Below, piece after piece: positions 35,900 to 44,470 of a DNA stretch of 64,000 nt (position 1 is its first letter; each line of letters starts with the position of its first letter). The notes under the pieces were generated by a model, which was not told where the DNA came from, searched no databases, and was given only the letters and a program-made list of their open reading frames with translations. A program made the translations under genes and the position numbers. Origin of the DNA: Vibrio albus (lineage in GTDB: Bacteria; Pseudomonadota; Gammaproteobacteria; Enterobacterales; Vibrionaceae); assembly GCF_003144035.1 (NCBI RefSeq), contig NZ_QFWT01000003.1, positions 248,001 through 312,000 on the forward strand. The letters are read 5' to 3'.

Positions 35900-37006
35900 T
35901 TAGTCAATAATTAGACGGTAATCATTACGCAATATATCAATAATTTCCTGTTTAGGGTTATCGCTCAATGTAATCTTTTTACCGGTGACTTTTTCGGCAA
36001 TGCTAAGGTAAACGTCTGATACTTTCTGTATCTCTTCGACAGGCAGAGCATTATTCTCTGCTAAAGCCTGGCGTTCATCCATTCGCTCTTTATTCAGCAA
36101 GATATCTGGATCAGGGAAGTAGTTAAGCAAAAACTGACGGAAGCCTTCTTTAGAGTTTTCTACGATGTTGCCTGCCTGATACTCATTTTTATCCCAAATA
36201 CGGGAAGAGTCCGGAGTTCCGACTTCATCCATATAAATGAGTTTTTCATTCCCCTGAGCATCATTGACATAACCAAATTCAAACTTGGTATCAACGAAGA
36301 TTTGATCAACCTTATCCAGTGCCTGACTGATAACGTCAAAGCCTTCTTTTAGCAGTTTTTCGTACAACGCAATATCAGCCTCATTACTGAAGTTGAATGC
36401 TGAGTAGTTTTCTTCGATGTTCTGGCGTGAAATGTTGACATCATCCGCTTCAGGAACACCTGGAATGCCTTTTAGGATGCCTTTTGTGGATGGCGTGATA
36501 AGTAACTCAGGTAATGACTTGTCTTTTTCTAAACCTTCCGGAAGCTGAATACCGCAGAACTCTCGTTCACCTTTTGCGTAAGCTCGCCACATTGAACCGG
36601 TGATATATTTGCGGCAAATAGCCTCAATCATAATTGGTTTGGCTTTTTGTACTATCCATACAAAAGGGTGGGGTATATCAAGAATATGGCTATCAGCTAA
36701 CCCATTCTCACGGAATAGTTTGAACCAGTGGTTAGAAATAGCGTTAAGAGCAGCACCTTTTCCGGGAACACCTTTAAGGCCATCTTCTCCATGCCAGATA
36801 CAGTCAAATGCAGAAATACGATCACTGATCACCATAATGGCTAATGGGGCATCAGGAGAAACATCATACCCTTTCTCTTTAATCAAACGCTGGCTGTCTT
36901 CTTCTGTCAGCCAGTAAACAGAACGTACTTTTCCGCTATGTACCGGTTTATCTGTACGGATTGGAAGATCATCATTCACGGCAAGAACTTGATCGGCGAG
37001 GCTCAT
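35900..37006 (-). CDS. purC: SAICAR synthetase (phosphoribosylaminoimidazole-succinocarboxamide synthase)
   Basis: Purine synthesis: joins aspartate to CAIR with ATP to form SAICAR. The start at 37006 ([20 protein letters not shown]) gives 368 residues, as in other vibrios; the upstream ATG at 37027 adds seven residues without support. This is the long PurC type of vibrios rather than the 237-residue enteric form. HSGKVRSVY is the ATP-binding start, and [24 protein letters not shown] and VDTKFEFGY are substrate-site strings. A PurR box lies 70 bp upstream, so repression by purines is expected. Confidence 0.96.
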   Translation of the reverse strand: MSLADQVLAVNDDLPIRTDKPVHSGKVRSVYWLTEEDSQRLIKEKGYDVSPDAPLAIMVISDRISAFDCIWHGEDGLKGVPGKGAALNAISNHWFKLFRENGLADSHILDIPHPFVWIVQKAKPIMIEAICRKYITGSMWRAYAKGEREFCGIQLPEGLEKDKSLPELLITPSTKGILKGIPGVPEADDVNISRQNIEENYSAFNFSNEADIALYEKLLKEGFDVISQALDKVDQIFVDTKFEFGYVNDAQGNEKLIYMDEVGTPDSSRIWDKNEYQAGNIVENSKEGFRQFLLNYFPDPDILLNKERMDERQALAENNALPVEEIQKVSDVYLSIAEKVTGKKITLSDNPKQEIIDILRNDYRLIID

Positions 37007-37076
37007 TTCAGCATTCCTTATCTTCATACACTAACGGGCGCATCATACCAGAACTTTGTAAAGTCGCCAGATAAAA

Positions 37077-37090
37077 AGCAAACGTTTGCT
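37077..37090. promoter_or_regulatory. PurR operator of purC
   Basis: The perfect palindrome AGCAAACGTTTGCT contains the core GCAAACGTTTGC of the PurR consensus. It lies 70 bp before the purC start. Confidence 0.88.
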
Positions 37091-37127
37091 CTGGGCTTAA
37101 CCAGTCCGAAAAAGCAGGTACGCGGCT

Positions 37128-37490
37128 TTAATGATACGTGCATGAAGTCATCTCTCTTGAAATAAAGAAAACCTCACATTGGTATTGTTCTGCAGTCAGC
37201 ATGATAGTGTTCTTACTGTGTTCCGAAAAGTTGTCACTGGCAACAACAGCACTGGCCGTACCGGCTTTAATCGCTTTGATCACAATCTCTTCTTCACAAA
37301 GGTTACTTGAAGGCTTGATCTGAACAATTTTGTTGCAGTTAATCTGATGGCGTGACAGCACCTCATAAGAGGGGCGGGGGCACTCTGAGGTAAAAAATAC
37401 CCATTGCTCTTTCTGAGACAATAGTGCTAACCGGGTCGACATAAGAGAAACAGATGAAGAAGTGTATTTCGTTGGGGTAATCTGAAGCAT
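37128..37490 (-). CDS. sulA: SulA-type SOS cell-division inhibitor
   Basis: 120 residues from ATG 37490, which has AAGGA eight bases upstream; the ATG at 37511 would overlap the LexA box. The protein resembles the SulA/RecA-like fold: SSVSLMSTRLALLSQKEQWVFFTSECPRP and VIKAIKAGTASAVVAS (in parts) match the strand-helix core that binds FtsZ. It is shorter than E. coli SulA (169), mainly at the N-terminus. The LexA box upstream supports induction by DNA damage. Confidence 0.85.
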   Translation of the reverse strand: MLQITPTKYTSSSVSLMSTRLALLSQKEQWVFFTSECPRPSYEVLSRHQINCNKIVQIKPSSNLCEEEIVIKAIKAGTASAVVASDNFSEHSKNTIMLTAEQYQCEVFFISREMTSCTYH

Positions 37491-37510
37491 ACGCACTGTC
37501 CTTATATCCA

Positions 37511-37530
37511 TACTGTATGGTTATACAGTA
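37511..37530. promoter_or_regulatory. LexA box of sulA
   Basis: TACTGTATGGTTATACAGTA is a palindrome matching the gammaproteobacterial LexA consensus (TACTGTATATNNATACAGTA) with CTGT-N8-ACAG exact. It is 21 bp upstream of the chosen sulA start. Confidence 0.93.
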
Positions 37531-37617
37531 GTTTGTGATTGTTCAGAGTGCAAGCTTTTTTTGTCGAAAAGAACAGCAATATCTCAGGGCAAGATAAAAA
37601 TTAGCAGGATATCAAAT

Positions 37618-37645
37618 AGCAAAAAAGCCGCATGATGCGGCCTTT
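37618..37645 (-). terminator. Terminator of the small CxxC protein gene
   Basis: On the - strand GCCGC-ATCAT-GCGGC is followed by six T, directly downstream of the stop at 37667. Confidence 0.85.
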
Positions 37646-37666
37646 GACGTGGGAATTGGGGTAAGG

Positions 37667-37858
37667 TTATGCTGCCTGGTATCCGGCAGAATATTTATTG
37701 CTGAGATCGACTTCTTCCAGATTGAATTGGCGAACATCCAGTTTCGCTCTTTCCTGACAGTCTTCACAGGAATGATGGTACTTGCCGTCAATATAGTCAT
37801 GGCGCGTTACTTGTGCTGCTTTTTTACACCAGTCACATACACCCTGAGTGGTAAACAT
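37667..37858 (-). CDS. Small zinc-ribbon-like protein
   Basis: 63 residues from ATG 37858 with GGAG upstream; the longer frame from 37936 has no ribosome-binding site. Two CxxC pairs (CDWCKK and CEDCQER), 24 residues apart with HDY and HH between them, suggest one zinc site. No family recognised. It lies 100 bp downstream of the SEL1/J-domain gene on the same strand and ends in a clear terminator, so it is probably expressed. Confidence 0.7.
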   Translation of the reverse strand: MFTTQGVCDWCKKAAQVTRHDYIDGKYHHSCEDCQERAKLDVRQFNLEEVDLSNKYSAGYQAA

Positions 37859-37958
37859 GATGGGGCTCCTCATTTGAAGTGATAGTCTCGTGTCTACAGA
37901 TAAAATCATGAGGCTGATTTGTGACAGCAAAAGCACATAAATATAAATACTCAGTGAA

Positions 37959-38876
37959 TTACGGCTTTTTGTAACTGGAAATCAGCTTTATTGCTTCGTT
38001 GAGACGTTTCATTTCTTCGTCACTTCCTTCTGTGTCCGGGTGGTAAATCCGACACAGCTTTTTATATCTTAACTTTAATGTTTTATTGTCCGGCAGATTA
38101 TCTGTTGTGTACCCTAGCAAGGCACAGGCAACAGCCAGTTTATGTGTCTGATCCTGTTGCTGGGTTTGCTTCAACTGAGAGTACATCTTACTTATCTGTT
38201 TCTGTTGAATCCGGTATTTCTTCTTTAATTGATCAAGTTGCTGATTTTGCCCGGTGATGCGTCCCTGAAGCTCTGTAGACTGAGTATCGTTGCGTTTATG
38301 TATGAATCTTCGACCGGTGAAAATCAGCACAGCGAAAAACACAATGGCAGAAACAGCTAGGATGTCAGTCCGGACGACAGTGGGCTGTTGAGAAGTGGGT
38401 GAAGACACGGTTGCCTGAGACGTAGGAGTCTCATTAAAGGTCTTATCCAACTGTTGAATGGATGAAATCTGTTTGGCTCGCTGATGGTTAAACTGAATTT
38501 CAAGTATGTGGGTATAAGCCGCTTCTGCATCTGGCTGGTTATTTTCTGCGGCCAGCTTATACCAGATCTCGGCCTGATCCAGGCTTGGGGTAGGGTACCA
38601 GTTTTCAAACAACAGCCCTAATTCATATTGAGCATCACTATTGCCAGTGATAGCCGCTTTACTGTACCAATATAGGGCTTGTTTTTGGTTGGCGTTCCCG
38701 GTTTCTTCTGACAGGTAGGCTCGGGCGAGTTCCAGCTGGGCTATGACATCATCCTGAGCTGCACGTTTTTCTAAGCTATCAATCGTAGCAGCGTCGGTAG
38801 GGTATGGAAAAGTCAGTATGATAATCAGGAGGAGCGCCACGCAGGGAAATAATAAGCGGAGGCTATAGCCTTTCAT
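37959..38876 (-). CDS. Membrane protein with SEL1 repeats and a C-terminal J domain
   Basis: 305 residues. An N-terminal signal sequence (LLFPCVALLLIIILTFPYP), two to three SEL1-type repeats (about 36-112; AQLELARAYL, ALYWYSKAAITGNSDAQYELGLLF in parts, AEIWYKLAAENNQPDA), a linker, a membrane helix (171-188), a coiled coil (about 200-245) and a J-like domain with HPD at 279-281 (YHPDTEGSDEEMKRLNEA). HPD is the motif that stimulates DnaK. This topology puts SEL1 repeats in the periplasm and the J domain in the cytoplasm. No function is known; recruiting DnaK to a membrane complex is an inference. Confidence 0.8.
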   Translation of the reverse strand: MKGYSLRLLFPCVALLLIIILTFPYPTDAATIDSLEKRAAQDDVIAQLELARAYLSEETGNANQKQALYWYSKAAITGNSDAQYELGLLFENWYPTPSLDQAEIWYKLAAENNQPDAEAAYTHILEIQFNHQRAKQISSIQQLDKTFNETPTSQATVSSPTSQQPTVVRTDILAVSAIVFFAVLIFTGRRFIHKRNDTQSTELQGRITGQNQQLDQLKKKYRIQQKQISKMYSQLKQTQQQDQTHKLAVACALLGYTTDNLPDNKTLKLRYKKLCRIYHPDTEGSDEEMKRLNEAIKLISSYKKP

Positions 38877-38910
38877 ACCAGTACCTTTTCTGTTTATCGG
38901 TTATCAATCA

Positions 38911-39600
38911 TCATTTATTATCGATCATCTTGCGTGCCTGAGCACCATTAACTGGCCGGTTAACGGACAGTCTGCGGCCCTTTTTAAGTCCGACCTCATA
39001 ATCTTCGGTCAGATTTTTCATGGCTTCTTTTAGTTGTTTTTTAAAGGTTTCCCGGTCGATATTTTTAAACTCACGATCAATGTAATTATTAATCGTATTA
39101 TTAGAATCTTCATTAGGCGCAATTTCAGGAAGCTTTTCCAATGCGCCTTCAACCCATCCCGAAACAAAAGAATTAACGCGACGGGTCACTTCAGTGCTGC
39201 TGGTTCCACTACCGGCAAAGCTGTTGCGGAATTGTCCGGTGTGTTCATTCATTTCTCTGTAGATGATGTCAAAGGCAAATGCGGCAAAAATGGCCCGATC
39301 CGCCTCACCGATAAACTCGGCTCGTTTTAAACCTTTGTGGTTAACGAGTACGGCTTCAACGCCAAATTTTGTGTTAATACCACGGATAATTCTTAATAGG
39401 GTCGAGCTGATATTGGCTGGTAACAGGTGTGTCGACTGAGTTTTACCCATTTTGATAAACTCAATATCATCTTTGTCCAGACCATACTTAAGCATCAGTC
39501 TGTGAGCCATTTTGATCGCCTGCGCGGCTTCATTCACGTTGGCTGAATTGCCAAGTTCCAGACACTTGGCGATTTTCTTCAGGGCTTTTTGCTTATCCAT
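38911..39600 (-). CDS. DUF2786-domain protein
   Basis: 229 residues from ATG 39600; GTG at 39606 is also possible. The N-terminal DUF2786 motif (KALKKIAKCLELGNSANVNEAAQAIKMAHRLMLKYGL, in parts) is plain; the middle matches the DUF7168-like region that usually follows it (FIGEADRAIFAAFAFDIIYREMNEH in parts). Basic C-terminus (KKGRRLSVNRP). DUF2786 proteins are found in phages and bacteria with no known role. It is 35 bp upstream of the SEL1/J-domain gene on the same strand and may share its transcript. Confidence 0.8.
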   Translation of the reverse strand: MDKQKALKKIAKCLELGNSANVNEAAQAIKMAHRLMLKYGLDKDDIEFIKMGKTQSTHLLPANISSTLLRIIRGINTKFGVEAVLVNHKGLKRAEFIGEADRAIFAAFAFDIIYREMNEHTGQFRNSFAGSGTSSTEVTRRVNSFVSGWVEGALEKLPEIAPNEDSNNTINNYIDREFKNIDRETFKKQLKEAMKNLTEDYEVGLKKGRRLSVNRPVNGAQARKMIDNK

Positions 39601-39784
39601 CGACACTTCTATTTATCCACCGATACTTTTATTGACTGGTATTGTACTGATTCACCGGTATCGTTTTACCAGTTATTGAGTATTTGTCACCGGAGCGGGA
39701 AAAGTCGATCATTTTACCGATATACCCAGGTAACCTCAAGGTATAGACAATATGGTATGCAATAAGAAAAAATAATGCAGAACG

Positions 39785-39810
39785 AAAAAAGCTGCCGTTA
39801 AGCAGCTTTA
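39785..39810 (-). terminator. Terminator of the DUF3334 gene
   Basis: On the - strand AAAGCTGC-TTAACG-GCAGCTTT is followed by further T residues. Confidence 0.85.
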
Positions 39811-39830
39811 GATTTGGTCAGCAAATTAAG

Positions 39831-40517
39831 TTAAATGCCTAGTTCATCCAATAAATCATCTGTTGCAGCTAAAGAATTCTGTTCTTCTCTGAGCGCATCG
39901 TGAGTGGCGCTTTTCAGGCGTTCAGCCTCAAGAATGGCATCCGGACTTTCATCCTCTTCGACTTCAAACTCTTCTAGCTGGATAAATTCAGTTTTATCCA
40001 TAGCAAGCTCAAGATAAAAAATGTTGTTTTTCTCCGTAGAGAAGGTAACACGGCGAGCCTGAGGACGGTCAAGGTTGGTGTCAACAGAAAGCTGAACTTG
40101 TTTCGTTATCGCCAGCATTTTAGGCTGGTTCTGGGTAATATTCGTTTTAAGTTCCTTGCGTATTTTATTGGTAAAGTCACCGACCAGCTGGTTCATTAAC
40201 TCCCCAAGCACGTCACCAACCTCATCTGACGTATGTAGAATAGCTAATTCATCTTCCGGCATTCCCATATTACGCATGTACTTGGAGTAGACTTCCAGAG
40301 CCGCCTGTGAGGTGAAATTAATAACAACCAGTCCGGAAAATCCACCGTCAAACAGAACAAAGCAGCCAAAGTCAGGGCGAAGGCAGGTTTTGTTGATTTT
40401 TTGTACCATGGCAGAATAGGTAATAGATGAACTGGTGGCCTCTGTCATTACAGAAGAAACAGACTGGCAGAGCTTTAATAAAATATCATCTGTGGTGACA
40501 ACTCGATTTTTTTTCAT
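39831..40517 (-). CDS. DUF3334 protein with CheC/CheX phosphatase motif
   Basis: 228 residues from ATG 40517 (MKKNRVVTTDD); the frame from 40580 adds 21 unsupported residues. It resembles the vibrio DUF3334 family of unknown role. Residues 102-132 read D-x3-E-x2-N-x22-P (Asp102, Glu106, Asn109, Pro132; text DVLGELMN then NQP), the consensus of the CheC/CheX/FliY CheY-P phosphatases, where Glu and Asn do catalysis. The surroundings (FGCFVLFDGGFSGLVVINF; EVGDVLGELMNQLVGDF) also fit the CheX-like fold. An acidic C-terminal tail ends in DDLLDELGI. It probably dephosphorylates or binds a receiver; this is inference. Confidence 0.8.
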   Translation of the reverse strand: MKKNRVVTTDDILLKLCQSVSSVMTEATSSSITYSAMVQKINKTCLRPDFGCFVLFDGGFSGLVVINFTSQAALEVYSKYMRNMGMPEDELAILHTSDEVGDVLGELMNQLVGDFTNKIRKELKTNITQNQPKMLAITKQVQLSVDTNLDRPQARRVTFSTEKNNIFYLELAMDKTEFIQLEEFEVEEDESPDAILEAERLKSATHDALREEQNSLAATDDLLDELGI

Positions 40518-40624
40518 TTTTTTACCGCTTATGAAGGATGATGACGTCATTATGAATAAAAACACACAGCGGGTCATCAAATTTGATTGCCATTTTTGTT
40601 TTGCTGAAATGACAAATGTTGTAA

Positions 40625-40640
40625 AGTGATCGCCATCATA
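40625..40640. promoter_or_regulatory. CRP-like site between DUF3334 gene and ydiJ
   Basis: AGTGA-TCGCCA-TCATA matches the CRP spacing (N6) and is nearly identical to the site at 11728 (one change in the spacer and one in the first base). It lies 108 bp before the DUF3334 start and 150 bp before ydiJ. Confidence 0.35.
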
Positions 40641-40789
40641 AAAATGTCATAACTAACAGACTAAAAATAGTAAGCCAAACTGAGATGAAACCCCGGAAAA
40701 GGGCATCACTCAATGCGGATATTTTTAGTTTATGGTGAATGTATTAACCCAAGCTGACAGGGATCAGCGATATTGGGGCAGGAAGCAGA

Positions 40790-43700
40790 ATGTTACCAAG
40801 ACTTGAACTCCAGACTGATATTGATCCGGTTGTGATCAAATATCTAGACGCACTTTCTAAGGCCGGATTTACCGGCGATATCGAAACTCAATATTCCAGC
40901 CGGTTAGCTGTCGCGACAGATAACTCGGTGTACCAGCAATTGCCTGAGGCCGTGGTTCATCCAAAAACGACGGAAGATGTGATACTTATCGGCAAGATCG
41001 GCAGCCAGCCTGACTATGAGCGGGTCACCTTTTCTGCTCGTGGCGGCGGTACCGGTACAAACGGACAGGCTTTGACGAAAGGTATCGTGGTTGATTTGTC
41101 CAGACACATGAACCAGGTACTTGAAATTAATGCCGAAGAAGGTTGGGTCCGGGTTCAGTCTGGTATCATTAAAGACCAGTTGAATGATGCTATCCGTCCA
41201 TACGGATTGTTCTTCTCTCCTGAGCTGTCCACCAGTAACCGGGCAACTCTGGGCGGGATGATCAACACTGATGCATCGGGTCAGGGCTCCCTGGCCTACG
41301 GAAAAACCTCAGACCATGTATTGTCACTACAGGCGGTATTTGCCGATGGCTCTGTGTACGAAACAGACAACTCATCCGGTCAGCCGGCTGAGGGTGAGTA
41401 CGCTTATGAGGCATTAAAGACTACGGAAGCGGTCTGTACTGAAAACCGTCAGCAGATCCTGGATAAGTTTCCGCCACTTAACCGTTTTCTGACCGGTTAT
41501 GACCTGAAAAATGCCATTAATGACCATGGGGAGTTTGATCTGACTCGAGTTCTGTGTGGTTCCGAAGGTTCACTGGCATTTATTACTGAAGCCAAGCTTA
41601 ATCTAACACCGATTCCTAAAGTCCGGACTCTGGTGAATATCAAATACAACAGTTTTGATTCGGCATTAAGAAATGCACCTGTAATGGTGGCCGCGAAGGC
41701 GCTTTCTGTCGAGACGATTGATTCAAAAGTACTGAATCTGGCGAAGCAGGATATTGTCTGGCATACGGTGAGTGATTTGATCACAGAAGTACCAGATAAA
41801 GAGATGCAGGGCATTAATATCGTCGAGTATGCGGGTCAGGACGAAGAAGAGATAAAACAGCGGGTGACCAGTCTTACTGCACAGCTTGATCACATGCTTG
41901 AGAAAGAAGAAGCCGGGATTATCGGTTATCAGGTTTGTGAGGAACTTGCCAGCATCAATAAAATATATGCGATGCGCAAGAAAGCCGTGGGCTTACTGGG
42001 TGCTGCCGAGGGCAGAGCAAAGCCGGTGCCTTTTACTGAGGATACCTGTGTGCCACCGGAGAATCTGGCGGACTTTATTGCTGAATTCCGTGAACTGCTG
42101 GACAGTAAAAACCTGCAATACGGTATGTTCGGACATGTGGATGCCGGTGTGCTGCACGTTCGTCCGGCACTGGATATGTGTGACCCCGCTCAGGAAATGC
42201 TGATGCAGGAAATTTCCGACCGCGTCGTTGCACTGGTATCGAAATACGGCGGTCTGATGTGGGGGGAACATGGTAAGGGTTTCCGTTCTGAGTATGGTCT
42301 GGAATTCTTTGGTGAAGCGCTGTTTACTGAGCTGAGAAGAGTCAAAGCCGCATTTGATCCGCAGAACAAAATGAACCCGGGCAAGATCTGTACGCCTCTT
42401 GAAAGCAACGCTGAGCTGGTTAAAGTGTCGGATACCAAACGGGCATACTATGATCGGCAGATTGATGTTGAAGTGCGGGACAGCTTTAAGCAGGCGATGG
42501 AGTGTAACGGTAACGGCTTGTGTTTTAACTACGATACCAGCTCGCCAATGTGTCCTTCTATGAAGATCACCGCAGACCGTCGCCATTCACCGAAGGGTCG
42601 GGCAGGACTGGTACGTGAGTGGCTTCGCCAACTGTCAGAGCGTGATATCGATATTCTTGATTTTGAACAGAAGAGTCTGGAGTCGGCTCCAAGCATCAAA
42701 ACTATGATTGATCGGGTACGCAATACACTGAAAAAGTCGGAGGAATATGATTTCTCTCATGAAGTTTATGAGGCGATGAATGGCTGTCTGGCATGTAAAG
42801 CCTGTGCCACTCAGTGCCCGATCAAGGTTGATGTGCCAAGTTTCCGTTCCCGCTTCCTGAATTTGTATTACACCCGATATCAGCGTCCGGCTAAAGACTA
42901 TCTGGTGGCGAATATTGAAACCATGTTGCCTCTGATGGCGAAAGCGCCAAAGATCATTAACGCTGCGTTGTCACAAAAGTGGGTGGAAGATCTGACCAAA
43001 TGGTCGGTTGGCTATGTGAATACACCATTGCTTTCTGTGCCGACGCTGAAACAGCGTATTGCGCAGCAGGGGATTAAAACGTTTGATCTGCAGGCACTTT
43101 CGGCATTGTCTCAGCAGGAGAGAGAAAATCATGTCCTGATTGTACAGGACCCGTTTACCAGCTATTACGATGCTGAGGTGGTTGATGATTTTGTGTCACT
43201 GGTGAAAAAAGTTGGTAAAACACCGGTATTACTGCCATTTAAACCAAACGGCAAAGCGCAGCACATCAAGGGCTTCCTGAAACAGTTTGCTAAGTCGGCA
43301 GAAAACACAGCCGCGTTTCTTTCCCAACTGGCGGATTTGGGGATCCCGATGGTGGGTGTTGATCCGGCCATGGTGCTTTGTTACCGGGATGAATACACAG
43401 AAATCCTTGGCAATAAACGTGGTGACTTTGATGTTCTGATGGTACACGAATGGATGTTACCTCGTCTGGACAGCTTCACGGTGAGCGGTCCATCCGATCA
43501 GCCACCGTGGTACCTGTTTGCACACTGTACAGAAAAAACCAAACTGCCTAATGCAGAGAAAGAGTGGGTAACCATTTTCAAAGCCTTTGGCGGTGTTCTG
43601 GAGCCGGTATCCGTTGGCTGTTGTGGTATGGCGGGTACGTTTGGCCATGAGCTGGATAAACTGCAGATGTCGAAAGACATTTATGACCTCAGCTGGCAGC

Positions 43701-43828
43701 CTAATCTTGAGCAGTTACCGAAAGAACGTTGTCTGGTGACCGGTTATTCATGTCGCAGCCAGGTGAAACGATTTGAGGAGGCAAAACTGAAGCATCCTCT
43801 GCAGGTATTACTTCAGTTGGTTGATTAA
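40790..43828 (+). CDS. ydiJ: FAD/Fe-S D-2-hydroxyacid dehydrogenase, YdiJ type
   Basis: 1012 residues, close to E. coli YdiJ (1018), reported to oxidise D-2-hydroxyglutarate. N-terminal FAD-binding domain of the vanillyl-alcohol oxidase family (about 50-290; ARGGGTGTNGQALTKG, FSPELSTSNRATLGGMINTDASGQGS in parts), FAD oxidase C-terminal domain (about 290-545; GHVDAGVLHVRPALD, GLMWGEHGKG), then Fe-S region with CNGNGLCFNYDTSSPMCPSM and CLACKACATQCPIKVDVPSF (in parts), and a CCG-type C-terminal domain (VGCCGMAGTFGHE). It probably passes electrons to the quinone pool. Single gene; no terminator seen before the repeat at 43866. Confidence 0.93.
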   Translation: MLPRLELQTDIDPVVIKYLDALSKAGFTGDIETQYSSRLAVATDNSVYQQLPEAVVHPKTTEDVILIGKIGSQPDYERVTFSARGGGTGTNGQALTKGIVVDLSRHMNQVLEINAEEGWVRVQSGIIKDQLNDAIRPYGLFFSPELSTSNRATLGGMINTDASGQGSLAYGKTSDHVLSLQAVFADGSVYETDNSSGQPAEGEYAYEALKTTEAVCTENRQQILDKFPPLNRFLTGYDLKNAINDHGEFDLTRVLCGSEGSLAFITEAKLNLTPIPKVRTLVNIKYNSFDSALRNAPVMVAAKALSVETIDSKVLNLAKQDIVWHTVSDLITEVPDKEMQGINIVEYAGQDEEEIKQRVTSLTAQLDHMLEKEEAGIIGYQVCEELASINKIYAMRKKAVGLLGAAEGRAKPVPFTEDTCVPPENLADFIAEFRELLDSKNLQYGMFGHVDAGVLHVRPALDMCDPAQEMLMQEISDRVVALVSKYGGLMWGEHGKGFRSEYGLEFFGEALFTELRRVKAAFDPQNKMNPGKICTPLESNAELVKVSDTKRAYYDRQIDVEVRDSFKQAMECNGNGLCFNYDTSSPMCPSMKITADRRHSPKGRAGLVREWLRQLSERDIDILDFEQKSLESAPSIKTMIDRVRNTLKKSEEYDFSHEVYEAMNGCLACKACATQCPIKVDVPSFRSRFLNLYYTRYQRPAKDYLVANIETMLPLMAKAPKIINAALSQKWVEDLTKWSVGYVNTPLLSVPTLKQRIAQQGIKTFDLQALSALSQQERENHVLIVQDPFTSYYDAEVVDDFVSLVKKVGKTPVLLPFKPNGKAQHIKGFLKQFAKSAENTAAFLSQLADLGIPMVGVDPAMVLCYRDEYTEILGNKRGDFDVLMVHEWMLPRLDSFTVSGPSDQPPWYLFAHCTEKTKLPNAEKEWVTIFKAFGGVLEPVSVGCCGMAGTFGHELDKLQMSKDIYDLSWQPNLEQLPKERCLVTGYSCRSQVKRFEEAKLKHPLQVLLQLVD

Positions 43829-43865
43829 GCTGGTTGCCATTATTACTTTAACTAAGAAGTGATGC

Positions 43866-43894
43866 CTCGTTCCCACGCTCTGCGTGGGAATGCT
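43866..43894. repeat. REP-like hairpin element
   Basis: TTCCCACGC-TCT-GCGTGGGAA flanked by CTCG and TGC. The same string (CGTTCCCACGC and GCGTGGGAA) is a widely dispersed repeat of many gammaproteobacteria. It may also act as the terminator of ydiJ although no T tract follows. Confidence 0.7.
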
Positions 43895-43964
43895 ACTAGA
43901 CTGATTTGATACATACATGGCTGAAATATATTCGTAAAATGGCAGTATATTGTCAGGACTGACT

Positions 43965-44426
43965 ATGAAAATAATAGAGCTAAAAATGCCGCCGGCATTT
44001 CTGTTTATCATCATTGGTGGCCTGATGTACTGGGTACATGTTAACGGCTTTGGTATTCATATTCCTTTACCAATGAAGTTTGAATTTTTTGCCGTCTGTT
44101 TTGTGGCAAGCGGAATCTTCGGACTCGGGGGGATTTATGAATTTAAGAAGCATAAAACTTCCGTGCATCCGGTCGAATTACACAAAGCCGTAAAGGTGGT
44201 GGATTCCGGTATTTTCAGACTATCCAGAAACCCTATGTATGTTGGTCTGCTGCTGTTACTGCTGGGATATGCCTATTATTTACAGGATATAATCAGTTTG
44301 TTGCTGTGTCTGATTTTTGTTCTTTATATGAACCAGTTTCAGATCAAGCCCGAAGAGAGGCATCTTGAGCAGAAGTTTGGAAAGGACTATCTGGAGTATA
44401 AGCAGAAAGTAAGAAGGTGGCTGTAG
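43965..44426 (+). CDS. Isoprenylcysteine methyltransferase/PEMT-like membrane protein
   Basis: 153 residues from ATG 43965 with AGGA upstream; the TTG at 43950 is not needed. Four membrane helices are visible. The C-terminal half has the ICMT/PEMT hallmark: VDSGIFRLSRNPMYVGLLLLLLG (RNPMYVG binds the methyl donor in this group) and PEERHLEQKFGKDYLEYKQKVRRWL (in parts; the E-E-x2-L-x3-F-G-x2-Y motif). Such proteins methylate lipids or isoprenoid-like substrates; no substrate is known for this type in vibrios. The stop codon TAG is in the loop of the terminator hairpin. Confidence 0.85.
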   Translation: MKIIELKMPPAFLFIIIGGLMYWVHVNGFGIHIPLPMKFEFFAVCFVASGIFGLGGIYEFKKHKTSVHPVELHKAVKVVDSGIFRLSRNPMYVGLLLLLLGYAYYLQDIISLLLCLIFVLYMNQFQIKPEERHLEQKFGKDYLEYKQKVRRWL

Positions 44427-44442
44427 CAGCCACCTTCTTTAT
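44413..44442 (+). terminator. Terminator overlapping the methyltransferase stop codon
   Basis: GAAGGTGGCTG-TAG-CAGCCACCTTC is followed by TTTATATTTTT. The three-base loop is exactly the stop codon. Confidence 0.88.
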
Positions 44443-44470
44443 ATTTTTATCGAATGATTTTTTTCTTGGA

